64,000 bases of DNA from Meandrina meandrites (GCA_963693305.1 OY855912.1:4273501-4337500); one strand, 5' to 3'; positions 12,022 to 24,474 are shown, counted from the first letter of the stretch. The notes: a model not told the origin generated them from the letters alone. Made by a program: numbers and translations.

Positions 12022-12395
12022 GTTAAGGTGGCCGTTTAGAAGAACAAATGTCTCCTAGTCGTGCGTGCGTTGAATGAAAAGGTAGTTAAAACAGTCTAAA
12101 ACAGTCTTAAGTACAGTAACTGTCAAACAAAGGGCAAGACGCTAAGCACGAACATTTCAAAAACTACAGTAATTTCAATTTTGATTAAAGTTTACATCGA
12201 GTAGGATATTTGCCTTTTGATGGATAACATTCACAACATCCGCCTCAGCCCCGTATTTACGTGTAAAATAATATGCAGAGAGTCGGTGCCGCTTATCGGT
12301 TTGTCGCTCACTGATCTTGCAAATTTTATTATAATCGATAATTGCTTGTATACCACTAATGGATAAGTTACAATTAAATAACAATTAAGTGTTAT
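12022..12395. repeat. Duplicated 3'-flank block of the receptor array, copy 1 (GPCR B side)
   Basis: Shared markers with 25531-26105 and 39490-40020 are ACAAATGTC, AAACTGTC-type segments, CTACAGTAATTTCAATTTTG, ATTAAAGTTTACATC and TAATGGATAA. In the other two copies this block lies next to the receptor stop codon. Here it is about 5.7 kb from the stop of GPCR B because of later insertions. Confidence 0.7.
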
Positions 12396-13724
12396 CGTTT
12401 GTCTCACGATGTTGCCACAAACGATAATACTTTTTTGTTGTTGTACTTCACCACATTAACCACGGCCCTTTTTACTACAAGTAACAATTAGTTCTTATTA
12501 ACCGCGCAGGCGGTCTGCTTGGAAAAATCTTGTCCGAGTCCGTGAGTCAGACGACCGAACGCAGTTAGCCTTCTTCCATACAGACCTCCTGCTCGGTTAA
12601 GTAGAACTAATTTATAGCTCTGTCCCACAAGCTACCAAATTCACGAATTTGATTGGCTACAACCGATAGCAGATCGCGATCTAGATTTTCCCATCTTGAC
12701 TGGCAACTAGACCGATTATATTAACAGTGAGAAAGTTACAAACAGAACTATGGAAACATTGACTTGTTTCTGCTATTTATACTAAATGGAAGAGCCAATA
12801 AGCTTGACGAATGTATTGTTATGGCAAATGCAATTTCAGTTCAGGCATGCAGTAATGCATGCATGCATGCGAAGCATTTGTAAATGCTTTAAAGTGACTG
12901 AAAATTAAAAATGCCTGTCCGAATGTCTTTCACCGGCTATATGCAAAAGTCTACAGAAACTGTAAGAAATTGTCAGCGAGTAGCAAGTATACTATGTTAA
13001 CGTTTGGCCGTACAATAGACATTTAGGACCCATTTAGCCTTGTTTTATCGGAAATCTGCGAATCTGAGTAGTTCTTTCATTGTTTTCTTAATCACAATCG
13101 CTTGCAAGTTACTCTGAGGAGGGAAAATTAGTTGTATTACATCTTTTTGGCTTCAAAATACATAAAATTGTAGATTTTGAACTGCAATCCTTAAGACTAC
13201 TCGCCCTCGTTTTCTGTGAATAATACTTAACTCGGCTTCGCCTTCGCTCAAAGAAAACTCGGGCTCCTTGACTCTGAATTATAAATCATAAGGGACCGAT
13301 CGTTAATTACGTCCCAGGGGGGGTGTTTCAAAACTGAACCCCCCCCCCCAAAAAAAAAAAAAAATTTCGAGGTAAAAATTATACCCCCCTTCCCAATTCG
13401 TGTTTGAAAAACGTACCCCAAGAATCCCTAAAACCAGAGTGGGCCGAAAATACCAAGTACATAGACACCTTTTTGTATTTTTGTAGCAAAAAGTTAATGA
13501 TTTGACTCGCAGTATAAAACAGAGGTCTGAATAGGATGTATTGTAACCTTTGACATGTTTGAAAAGGTCAGTTAAGCTAAATATTGTCGTACCATATCCT
13601 CTTTGAAGACACTCGCTGTACATGTCAGATTGAATTTCTGATATCAAACAACAAAATAGCTCATCATACACTTTATTTAAACACGGTAAAAACATCAGTT
13701 ACAAGTTAAGAATGATTACATCAC

Positions 13725-13756
<32 letters not shown>

Positions 13757-15149
13757 TGATTTACATGTTTGCCGGTGGGAGCACGAGGGAGACATCAGGC
13801 AATTGATAAGTCTTTTAAAGTGGCTAAAGGATCTAGCAGCTCTGGCATCGTGGGGAAGGCAATGCCCCACTGTAACAGAAGCTTCGTTTTAAAAAATCAG
13901 TACGGGGCTTAGATAGAGCTAACTTATTTGCCTCGTCTCTAAGATTATATCCTGTGCTGAATGGTTTAAATAGGTCTTGTAAGTACTCCGGAGCTTGTTT
14001 ATTTATGGTTTTAAACATTAGTTTCGCTTTATGCTTTTTCCTTCTGGTATAGAGGGAATCCCATCCTAACTTTAATCGAAGGACGGTAGCACTAGAATAG
14101 AAATCCGACTTCGTAATGATCCTAATGGCGCGATTCTGTAACTTTTGTAATTTATCAGTCAGTTCATTGCTGAGACCATCTCACACAAGACAGCAATAGT
14201 CGAAATACAGTTCAATGAGAGCTCTATATAGCAAATTAAAATAGCTGAATCTTCGCAAATGAATGGCCTCAGCCTTTTAAGAGCACCTATACCAGAGGAA
14301 ACTACCCTAGCAATCTCATTGACATGTTTGGTCCATGACAAATGTTGGTCAATGTGGATTCCCAGGGATCTAGTGTGGCAGACTCTTTTGACTATTAATC
14401 TGTTGGCCTTCAATATGAATGTTTATTGAATGGTTGGCGGTATTTAAAAGCCTCTGACGCGAGCCAATAAACATAAGCTTGATTTTAGCAATATTTAAAC
14501 TTAATTTATTTACCGTCAGCCATTCGTGAAGGTTAACAAGTTCGTCATTTATTGAATGTTCTAGTTCGGGTAAGCTATTTATTGGCGGCAATGCTAATGC
14601 TGGTATCATCAGCGTACATCCGAGGGGAGGCTTTACTCAGACAATTCGGCAGATCGTTGATATATATATCAAGAAAAGGAGAGGCTCAATTAAGCATCCC
14701 TGTGGGACGCCACAGGTGACAGGGCGTGCGCCAGATAGCTCACCATTAACTAGACACTTGTGTTGTCGGTCACTAAGATAAGAGTCAAACCACCTTAGGG
14801 ACTTTTGATCAACTCCATAGCAAGCTAACTTTCGCAAAAGAATCTTGTGGTCTATTGTGTCAAAGGTCTTTTTCAAATCTATAAATACCACACCATTAAT
14901 AAAACCGTTATCTATATTAACAGACCAGCTGTTAGTAGCTTCAAGCAAGGATGTAAGGGTGCTATGTATGGATCTAAAGCCGGATTGACAGTTAGCTAGA
15001 AGATCGTTTACGTTAAGATACTCATAAAGTTGATTGTATATTATTCTTTCAAAAATCTTAGCAACAGCAGGAATAATCGAAATCGGTCGGTAATTATTGA
15101 CATCCTGTCTAGCTCCCTTTTTTGGACTATTTTGCTTGGTTACCAAGGA

Positions 15150-16845
15150 AAATGGTAAGAATTGGGATCATTGGTGGCACTCTCTGACGCACATTTTTTT
15201 ATACTCTCAAGGGACTGTTTTAATTTGTCAAGGGAATACTTTTCGCTGTGGGCGATAAAAACGTCACTGGATAGGAATGCGTCCGCAGTTTTCGATCCCG
15301 AAATGTTATTTTCACGCGTCGCTCGTCATTTAGCCTGTCTAGCCTTTTGCAAACTACAGGTAGGTATTTTTTAAAGATCTGTGCTATTCATCGATTGAAT
15401 TGCTTAGTTTTACATGCTTAAAAGCTGCTGCGAATCTTCATTGTCAGAGGATATTGGCCAATGCTATTTTCTATTGTTACAAGTCTATTGTTTGTCGTCT
15501 TCATTGAAAGAAGTATTTTTAGCTCGTCACGCAATCTTTTGTTTTGACCACAATTCACGGACTTGATCACGACAGCAGCTTCTCAAGACTTCAGACAGGA
15601 AAATGGCAATGTACAATATTGCTTCGAACTTAAATGGAATTTTTAGAAGGATCGGTAAAGCCACTTAGTGAAAAATGGACTGCAAAAAGCCGTCGGGCCA
15701 AAATTAAACTTACGCTTTAGCGTGAATAATGCAGGATCTCACGGCTTCAGAAATATGCAGAATTTTGAAGCTTTGATACATTAGTAGCTACATCTTGAAA
15801 TGGGAATTAATCTAAAACAAAACTTCCTTCAAGTTTCTTTCATTTGCCCAGTTTACGTTTCGAATTTTAGGCTTCTGAAGCGTATTGATTTAAAAAGCGC
15901 ATGGTGACATCTGATATGCAGCGTGCGGCCGACTTACTGTACCATCGCATTGTTGTTTATTTAATAATTGTGTTCAGTTTACGACCTTTTACATGCAAAG
16001 ATTTACTACAGTACTTCGGAAAATGCAAACAAGTATTTTTTTGTTATTAGTTATAGTGATGGATAGCATAAAAAGCAATCTGAGTGTTAATTTTGTGGAA
16101 GGAATTCAGTAGTTTTCCGCTATCTCACGGCAATCTCACGGCTTATCTCCAATTACCGCTTTTCTGTACCAAGATAATACCACTGGTGGTTAAATAAATG
16201 TCAGTGAGAGTTATACAGAATGAAAACCTACCGTTCATAAAAAGCAATGTGAGTGTTAATTTTGTGGAAGGAATTCAGTAGTTGTCCGCTATCTCACGGC
16301 ACCATGATTCGCAAATTATTATCCCCAGTTACCGCTGGTGGTGGTTAAATAAATGTCAGTGACAGTTGTACAGAATGAAAGCCTACCTTTCACCAGAGTG
16401 TTTCGAACTAGTGTTATATTTTGTAGAAAGAGTTCGTGTTTTTGCGAGTTGTTAAAATGACGCGCGGAGGTGAAGAAATTTTTTTCACCGTCTTCAAGTT
16501 TGGTTTGGGATCAATTTATCAAGGTTGATAATTAACATTTCAAACCATGAATTGGTCTTTCAGCGTGTCTAGTTGTAATAAACGTTTACTTCAGAAAAGA
16601 ATTGTTTGTCTGAATTTAGTACGCATATGGTATATTTTTTCCCACTCGCACGTTTGTGTTAAAAGCCGTAAAAGAGCCAGGAATTTTTTTTTTTAGGGGG
16701 GGGGGGGGGGGGTGGGTGAGCGCTAATAAAAGCCTTCTGGACTGTGAGTCAATGGGTTAGTGCATCACAAATCGCTTTCAATACTAACATTTCCCCAACG
16801 CATACTCCATGCGAAATAGTCGAATCTCGAAGAGATCTTTGATTA
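15150..16845. mobile_element. Insert that splits the LINE; contains a tandem duplication
   Basis: The LINE reading stops at about 16845 and resumes at about 15130, so the 1.7 kb between is an insertion of unknown class. Within it a unit of about 167 bp is repeated head to tail (16068-16234 and 16235-16395; both contain GAGTGTTAATTTTGTGGAAG). A poly-G run lies at 16697-16712. Confidence 0.55.
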
Positions 16846-16852
16846 AAAATTG

Positions 16853-16947
16853 GCGTAACCCTAGCCTGCGAATACAGCCGCCTCTCATGCCAAACCGGCC
16901 GGGAGCGATGAGAGGCGGCTGTATTCGCAGGCTAGCGTAACCCTAGC
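16853..16947. mobile_element. Small palindromic insertion with 13-bp target duplication
   Basis: Arms CTGCGAATACAGCCGCCTCT and its exact complement face each other around a 23-bp loop (16861-16934). GCGTAACCCTAGC occurs on both sides (16853-16865 and 16935-16947). The flanking LINE codons EWKLARVT are intact across the repeat, so this is a clean hairpin insertion into LINE coding sequence. Confidence 0.75.
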
Positions 16948-18099
16948 TAATTTCCATTCAGTTGGAACAATGGGGTCAACAATACCAGTGGAGGTCGATT
17001 GATTGAACATAAATGTTAGGGATGGTGCAAGAATATTGGCCGCTAATTTGAGAAACTTGGATGGTAAATTGTCCAGGCCAGTCGCCTTATTAACTTCTAG
17101 CTTTTCAAGTAATTTCAGGACTTCACTCGTGCAGCAACTGCCGAAAGAAAAGGTCTTGTCAGCAGAGATGAGAAAGCTTTCTGGTTGGGTATTTACCAGA
17201 GGTATTTCACTTGCCAAATCATGGCCAATTTTCGCGAAGTGATGATTAAAGGCCTCTGCCATGTCAGCTGCAGAACTTATCTTGTTATCACCAATTTCGA
17301 TACGAGCAATAGTTTTCCTCTTATGATGACGAGAATTTAGTTCATTGATAAGTTGCCAAGTCTTTCGGGGATCCTTTTTATTAGCAGCAAGGTTTTCATT
17401 AAAATATTTGCGTTTAGCATACTTAATAGAATTGTTTACTTGATTTCTGGCGGCTTTGAAATCCGCCCAGTGAGACTGATGCTCATTATTTCTCACCCTC
17501 ATTATTGCTCACCCGCTTTAGCAAATTCTTCGAAGCTCCCAGCCGCTACAGCCTTTCTCGCCTCCCGTTTTACATCCCAGGCTTTGTAGATTGGCATTTT
17601 CGATCTTTTTTTTAAATATACCGATTGAAGGACTGCGAAAAGATCGAGCACAAACTGTCGAGCAGGAGGGAGCAATCCAACTTAATTAATAAAGAGCCTT
17701 CTGCACACTCGAGTACTGTATGCCACAAAAAGACAGCTAGGCTCTTGCGTTACCATGTCAAACAACCCTTCCCTCGGGACCTGAAATCGCGTCAAATTCT
17801 TTCCTTTTCCCCAACCACGGGATCGAGGATAGATCACTAGACGTCAAATTCAATAGACTGCTGTTGCTGTGTCATAAAATTTGACCCCCCTCATGTTTCT
17901 TACCAGAGAAAAATTTACCCCCCAAAAAGGGGCTTGTTTTAAAATTGTACCCCCCCTCCAAAACCACCGCCCCCCCTTGGGACGTAATAAACGATCGGTC
18001 CCTAAGTTAACATAATGTTTGCTTGAAAGTCGCTCTAGCATTCTTACAAGCGATACCGTGCCTTACGGTAAATGCTCACTAATTTATGGATTCTTAATT

Positions 18100-20752
18100 T
18101 TATTGAGTGATTTGAGAATCTAATGTTGAGTCGAACCGATCACCACGGGGAACATGGCTCTCGGTAATCTCGAAGATCTTAGATTCCCGCTTTGGATGAA
18201 CCCTGACAGCAGAGGAAAATCTGCAGCTTAACGTTTTCTTCATCTTCTCCCTGAATTGCTGGTTGAACAGAGCATACACAAACGGGTTGACAGCAGAGTT
18301 AAACAAGACCATTGTGTCAACAATGGCGAGTAGGGCAGGACCAATGTTGTAGGATTTAGCGATATTTAAGACGTAGATAACTGAATTCGTACCCCAACAG
18401 ATTCCAAATATGGCAGTGATCGCTACGGCAATCAATGTGACTCGCTTTCGTACCTTCATGACACCCTAGTATAGATAGATGCAAATTCCTATTAAGATCA
18501 AGTGACATATTTTAGATTCCTAAAGCTATTTTAAAGTAAACTGTTGTATACCTCCCACGGCCTTGTCTGTTTCAAGAGAGGAGACAACATTCTCTCTTAA
18601 TTTACCTTGCTCTGGTGGATTAGACACGGAACAATTACCTGTTGTTGGTGGGTGAGTTGACTATTGTCATTTCGTCTGAACCACAAAGCGTACACGACTC
18701 TGGAATACGATGCTGCCATCAACGCCAAGAGAAGAAATACCACGACAGACCATGTCATGGTGAAAGCGTTCGCCATCCACTCCTCAGGCCAGACAGTCAC
18801 GCAGGAATTGCGCATGCCGCTCTTTTTCTTTTTCTTCACAATGTCCCTTACAAGGAACAGCGGGAGATTGAGTATTAAACCAAATACCCAGCTGGCTGCA
18901 ATAATCACCTGAAATGGTTAAGTGTTCGTGCGAATATTACCACAGGTCCTGTTACCACCACCGTGGAATAAGTGTGGGGAGAGGGGGGTGAGGTGAGGGT
19001 TAGGAAACTGCTAGTTTGCATAGGAAAACCGTCTGTTCGAGAAGCAATTATAGTTAGGGATTAACTGCAAGTGAACAGATCGGACGTTTTAGTAATTTCC
19101 ACGAATGGAGATTAGAAGAAGTCCGATCTGATCAAGAGTACAGTTAATCGCTAATTGTTTCTCGAGAAGACCGTCAATGATAATGCTATCGTAAATACGA
19201 GCTTCTGTATTGAGCCCGAGTACACGAGTAAAAATGTGCCAGGCGTCCTTTCGGCGTTTTTTCGTTCATGCATCTTGGCTTTGAAAGTCAGTGAAGGTCA
19301 ACTCTTAATTGAAAACACTACTAAAAATTTGGCCTTCTTGTTCTTTCATTTCTGTTCCAGGTTAAATTTGTTGAGTAGGAATTAATAAGCGTTCGTCATT
19401 TTCAGGCTGACCTTGCCGTGTTTTTGGCGCGAAACTCTGAGTGATACTATTGAGTTTTATAATTGTTCAGCTAGCGATAAAATTTGGGTTAAATTGTTCT
19501 GCTGTCAACCAATCAGATGCGAGTATTTACGGGAGCATATTATTAAGGTGCAAATTTGTTGATGTGAGCAACCAGGTCATTTAAGTGACGCAAATCAATT
19601 GAATGTTCAACTATGCTGTTATTATATATATCAGCTGGTGAATTTAAATATTTTTCAAAATATAATAAAGAAATGTATTTCTATTAGTTTGTGATTCGAA
19701 CTTGCCTTCAGTTTACGCTGAGTAAGTGTCACATTGTTACCATGAGGATAAATTACTGCATAATATCGTTCAATGGCGATTGCAAGTAGAGTCATAAAAG
19801 AGGAAGCTGATCCAATCCACGCGACATTTCCATCTGTTACAAATTTGCATAAACCTGGACCAATCACCCCGTCTGGGTGGGAGAAAAGAAGTTTGTAGAA
19901 AATCCTTGGCGCTATAAAGGTGGCGTACAGGATATCCGCTACAGCCAGGTTCACAAGTAGATAATTGATGGGAATCCTTTAAAATCGAAAAACATTTGAT
20001 ACAGTTTTAATGGCAAAAACAGACAAGCGCACGATACTCATGCTCATGTGCAAGAAACTTTGAAAGCCATGCAAACACCACAAGTAGCTCGGGCTTAACA
20101 GCGGCAAGAGGTTGACACATTACGCTCCAAAAATTAATATTATACTAAAAATGGCTTCCCTATCTTCCTCCGAGGAAGAATCATAATAAATCTTAAACAA
20201 ACAAGCAAACAGACAAATAATAATAAAAAACATTTAAAATGGGATCAAGCCACAGTGTTATAATATTTTGAAACTACTAAAATTTCAGCGTTCTGACCAT
20301 TTTCGAAAAATATCTTTTTGATTAGCTCAGTTGTTCTAGCACCTTACTAGGATATTTTTTACAACGATAAAACAATTAACAGCTTTAATTTTCCTCATAA
20401 TTTTGCTTTCTTGTTATGTTTATTGTTCACAAATTGAGAAAAGGTCCATGATGTGGTTAGGAATGAAATAACTCATTTCCTCTTAAATGGCCAGTTTTTC
20501 CTTCTAATATTTCATGTATTTTCCTTCCCTTTTGCAAATTCTTTTGAGCCTAGAGCACAGTCATGTCTATTTTGAGGAAGTGTTAAAACGCAGTAAGAGT
20601 CTAGAAAGACTATTGCTAATTGTTTTAGTCTCGGCATACCTCATATCTCGATATTTCTTTATGATCCCACAAACGAGGAAGTTGCCCAAAATATCTACAA
20701 TGACGAGGAAGGAGAGTACCGTTGTTATGGCAACAGTAGCTGACTCGGACAT
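18100..20752 (-). CDS. GPCR B, complete class A receptor, 339 aa
   Basis: Coding exons are 20640-20752, 19706-19976, 18639-18908 and 18100-18465, with phases 2, 0, 0 and open reading throughout. The MSES start is preceded by an acceptor (TTTTTATGCAG) at 20784, 31 nt upstream. Visible landmarks are GN in TM1, LAVAD in TM2, the LCK cysteine, ERYYAV, TM4 Trp, the NSC cysteine in loop 2, SYSRVVY in TM5, FGICWGT in TM6, NPFVY in TM7 and NQQFREKMKK (helix 8). The TM5 proline is Leu and the TM6 proline is Thr. The intron after exon 2 has a GC donor (AAG/GCAAGT). Loop 2 has a KKKKK run. The tail resembles that of GPCR D. The ligand is unknown. Confidence 0.9.
19031..19172. mobile_element. Hairpin MITE in intron 2 of GPCR B
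   Basis: GTCTGTTCGAGAAGCAATTA at the left pairs with TAATTGTTTCTCGAGAAGAC at the right, and inner segments (GATTAACTG/CAGTTAATC, AGATCGGAC/GTCCGATCT) also pair. Confidence 0.6.
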
Positions 20753-20922
20753 GATTGTAGAGCGTCAACGTTAGTTCTGTGACCTGCATAAAAACAACAT
20801 CAGGATACGTGAAGCATTAAGAGTTGATAACAGTTAACCACTTGTGTAAAAATAATAAAAGATAAAGGATACGCGACAATCGCTGAGCGATATCAAATTT
20901 GATAACCGTGTGACGTCACAAC

Positions 20923-21198
20923 ATGGCGCCATTTCGGAACTCGGTGAGTTTTGTTCGTCAATTTCTCGGTTGTGTTCGGGTTTCATACCCAGAGTTCCAC
21001 GCGATTGCCTTGGAAGAACTACGAACTTCAAAATTGTATAAAATGGCGACCGTCAGTAACACGTCCAAGATCGCTAAGAGCGCCAAGATCTTGCTCGTTG
21101 AGAGACGTATCGGGCAAGCAAATAGGCAAAGTGTAGTACATCTAAACAAAATGGCTTATGGACTACTGGCAAGGCTAGTCTCTGGGATCGAGTGGTAA
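20923..21198 (+). CDS. Hypothetical 91-aa ORF in the GPCR B leader intron
   Basis: The plus-strand ORF begins MAPFRNSVSFVRQFL and ends at GIEW just inside a donor-like GAGTG/GTAAGT. TGACGTCA (a CRE-like palindrome) lies just upstream of the ATG. A possible acceptor TTTTTACAG at about 21805 precedes another short open stretch, but joining them in this frame gives a stop. No domain is recognised. The matching intervals of D and E lack the sequence, so it arrived by insertion. It may be a gene fragment or chance. Confidence 0.22.
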   Translation: MAPFRNSVSFVRQFLGCVRVSYPEFHAIALEELRTSKLYKMATVSNTSKIAKSAKILLVERRIGQANRQSVVHLNKMAYGLLARLVSGIEW

Positions 21199-22600
21199 GT
21201 TCTCAAAATAAATGTTATCCAGGATTTCGACAAACAACTCGAACAGAATATAACATAGACCACACTGTTCTGGAAATGCCTCACTATTCGTTGTTAGGTT
21301 AACAACAGGCCAGCCAGCCAACAGCAACTAAAAGTACCCCAGTGAGTCAGAAGTGGAGGCAAAATATTAAACAAGGTGAATCGAAGGTGCTCTCATTCCT
21401 TGCGACTGGGTGATTCGATGATGCCCGGGTGCTACGAAAGAATCGCGAGAGTGATTTCACTGAAATAAAGTCTGGAAAGTGCTAACATGCCTTCACAGTC
21501 GCATATCTTACGATTTGCCCATTATGTTATTATCTTTTACTTATACGACTAATACATGCACAGAGTTTTAAAGCACAATAATATTATGCCATTGGACAAA
21601 AACGAGTCACCATTGTCGCAAATTGGCTGCCGCACTTCTTAGATTCGACGATTCGAAAGTCTTGGACAGCCGATCGAAGCGACTCTGCTTGGGTCGTTGC
21701 TCGATCGAATCGTTGCCTCACGGGCAAAAATTCCTAGTGTGGGAAAGAAACAGTCCCATTTTCAAAGTTACTAACGATGCAAACATTTCTTCTTCATTTT
21801 TACAGATGGTTGAAAGACAAGGAGAAGAGGAGAGTAGAAAGAAGCTCAAAAAATGAAAATGTTTTACTTAATAAAGTTCTTATGGAACTTGATTTGCTTG
21901 GGCCGCTCGTGAACTTTCGTGCTTCAGATAAAGCTGAAGACCCTCAAGGTTTCCCCGTTCCACCACGACTCTAGTAGGAGGTTCTCAATGGAAGTCTAAA
22001 GGAGCATTGTCAGTTAATTATGGATAAAGATCGATCCTTATTTACCAAAAGTCAGGGTAAAGTTCTCATTCAAAACCGAACCTTAAATTGCATAATTAAC
22101 TGTTACTAACGGCAATCGACGAATGATAAATTTTTACGCGCCCGATTGCAATGTCCGCCATATCGAAGAAAGTTGCTATTAACATGTCACGTGAACATAA
22201 ACTTATGGCTTTGATTGGCTAGTAGTTTGTTGGGACGGTATTTGATTCGTGCAACGGAGAAAAAAAAAATCCTGTGGGCATGCAGAATGTAGAAAATCTC
22301 CCCCTCTCCCCCCCCCCCCCCCCCCCTCAGCTTATTTCTAATGGTCCGTTCATATTATCTTAGCTAGAGTGGAGGAGGGATTGCATAATTTTTATATATT
22401 ATGTTACGTAAATTACAAGTCGACTTAGACCATAATTAAAAACGATAATAATTATAATTAATTATTTGTAGTAGTAATGTTAGTATTATTAATAATTATT
22501 AGTTCTCCATTTTAATATTGATATAATTAATAATTATTAATATTATAAGTGTTCTTTTAGCTATTAGCTATGAAATATTAATCATCACCCACACCCACGA
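21199..22600. other. Non-coding insertion-rich stretch
   Basis: It contains a poly-C run at 22307-22326 and a TAATTATTAATA-rich region at 22430-22570. No supported gene. Confidence 0.4.
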
Positions 22601-24239
22601 CTTGTACCCACGACCATTTCTGAAACTCGTGTTTTCACGTTCAATTGTATTAACCATTGCACTCAGTTCAGCAACATTTCAATAAAACGGATATTCAACT
22701 CGAGACCGACTGATTCTCTCAGACAAAGTTATTGCCAACTCAAAAAACTGAAGGTTAATGCTACTTTCTCAAATACGTAGTTTTGTGAATGCTAATGATG
22801 ACTTAATGACATGTAACAATATACAGACTTTTTGCCGCCTAGCAAAACATTTCCTTTTATTATAATATTTCAGTAACGCGTCTTTTAGTCTTCTTTTGTA
22901 AATAACGTTGTAATTAGCATAGTTTTTTAATATTTTAAATTTTTATTTATTTTTTTTTCCTATAACATGATTATGATTGTTATAAGTTTCGCTTTAGTTA
23001 GGTTTTACGCTTTTGCAATACTGTTTGTACCCATAGTCATGCAAATAAAGCTTGTTGTTGTTGTTTAGCTGAATGGCTAGCCTGCATAAATAAAGTTTTG
23101 CTTACTTAGTAGACTACGAGCAGCCCCTATTTTTTCACAGTCCGTCGAGCGTGAAGCAAAAAAAAAAAGAGCGCGCGAAAATTGGGGATGAGACTAGCGG
23201 AAGCGAAGCGCGAAAAAATGAGTTAGTTACGTATTAAAGTTAAAAGGAAGCAGATCAAACTACCCTCTGGAAGACGATACCTGTTCTTTTCTGTAAGCAG
23301 TTGATCAACGTTAAATAAATGCGCATAAAGGTTGATTAATTAAACCCCAAACAGCTCTCGAGCTTTATTTAAAGGAGAAAAGGACCATGACATCTGTAAA
23401 TGCATTCCTCTCACGCATTCGACATGTAGTATTTATTTAACGTAGCAGTTACGTATATTTAGCTTCTTAGGAAGAGTTTTCATTAACGACCTGAAATAAG
23501 CAACTTGTTTACTGAAAGTGGACTAGTAAAAATGAAACAAAGTTGTTCCTGTGAAGTGTAAAAGAAAGCAGCTGTAATCTGGCTTATCTCCTTTTTGACT
23601 GACAGTCTTTTTATTGCCTTCTTCTTTCCCCTTTTAAATTAACCAAGTCATTTCTTTTCCTTCGGGCATAAAGTTGTCTTGCCTTAAAATGCACGTACAT
23701 GGGAAATTATTAACCTTGGCTTTGAAGGTGGCTCCCGTTTAGGCTGTCGAGACGTCATTCACTAACAACAGTTCTTTTTAGAACGAATCTCACCCGGACG
23801 ATCACACTATACGAACAACTGATACTCCTGCCGAGCGGCCGGTTTAAAACATTGACTACGAGAAGTTATATGCGGATGGTTTACGATGTGAAGACAATTA
23901 ATGAAAAAAATTATTCTCGCTTTGCTGTCAGAATACCGTCAAAACTTTCTCAAAGGTTATCGCGAGTATTGAAAGATGCTCCATCAGTCTACAAGAAAAT
24001 TTATATCTTCATCTAGAAGTTCAGTTCGTGGATTCTGAACGAAGCTCGCAGCACGGATCTTTAGTAGGCTTAGGTCGGAACGTATGATGACGTTTTGCCC
24101 TTTTTTCAACCAACTTGCGATCGCCCTTGTTACTTTTAAATTTTCGTATTAACAAGCTAGCAAAAATAAAAAATGAATGCAACGTTCCATTGCAGTAAAA
24201 CTATACAACGTTTTCAAGTAGTGCGAATCCAGTTAGTAG

Positions 24240-24474
24240 AGATTGGGATTAAGCATGACGTTATACGGCAAACGGCAAACGCGAGCTTCTCTTTCATTTT
24301 GTTACCTTTTTATCGAATTCTAAACAAATTCCTCAGAAAAATAGGGAAAAAATCACACATACGACAAACACAAACCTACTCATTTCCTAGTCCAAACGCC
24401 AAACGGCAGACGGCAGAAGTTGATTTTTTGCCGTTCGCGTGAAAAACAAACGTCATGCTTAATCTCTCTTATAG
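24240..24474. mobile_element. MITE defined by an empty site in the paralogous block
   Basis: GGATTAAGCATGACGTT near the left end and AACGTCATGCTTAATCT near the right are inverted. The aligned segment at about 5905-5935 reads straight through (GTAGTGCGAATCCAG to AACAAGTAACACGG) without the roughly 235 bases. Confidence 0.75.

Larger units (their letters stand above)
13833..17502 (-). mobile_element. Decayed non-LTR retrotransposon (LINE) reverse transcriptase
   Basis: Read on the minus strand: 17502 to about 16940 encodes the pre-RT linker and RT start (FKAARNQVNNSIKYAKRKYF, NKATGLDNLPSKFLK, PTEWKLARVT). 15146-14637 encodes core RT (NNYRPISIIPAVAKIFERII, FDTIDHKILL, GVPQGCLIEPLLF). 14609-14159 encodes the thumb (WLTVNKLSLNIAKIKLMFIG, RSLGIHIDQHLSW) and 14018-13833 the C-terminus (INKQAPEYLQDLF). 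The catalytic YADD box is not in frame. The element is 5' truncated (no endonuclease), frameshifted, and split by about 1.7 kb of foreign sequence between TPIF (about 16845) and KKGARQ (about 15130). It is dead. Confidence 0.88.
13292..18002. mobile_element. 4.7-kb TIR element flanked by TAA, carrying a nested LINE
   Basis: GGGACCGATCGTTAATTACG at 13292 and its inverted copy ending 18002 (33-bp TIR, one or two differences) are flanked on both sides by TAA (13289-13291, 18003-18005). G/C homopolymer runs follow each TIR. A 3-bp TAA duplication and GGG-starting TIR recall PIF/Harbinger, which is inference; no transposase is seen. The interior is mostly a decayed LINE on the minus strand. Confidence 0.65.

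Noticed and set aside
13729..13754. Poly-A run as the LINE tail
   Set aside because: The LINE is on the minus strand, so its tail would be poly-T on the plus strand.
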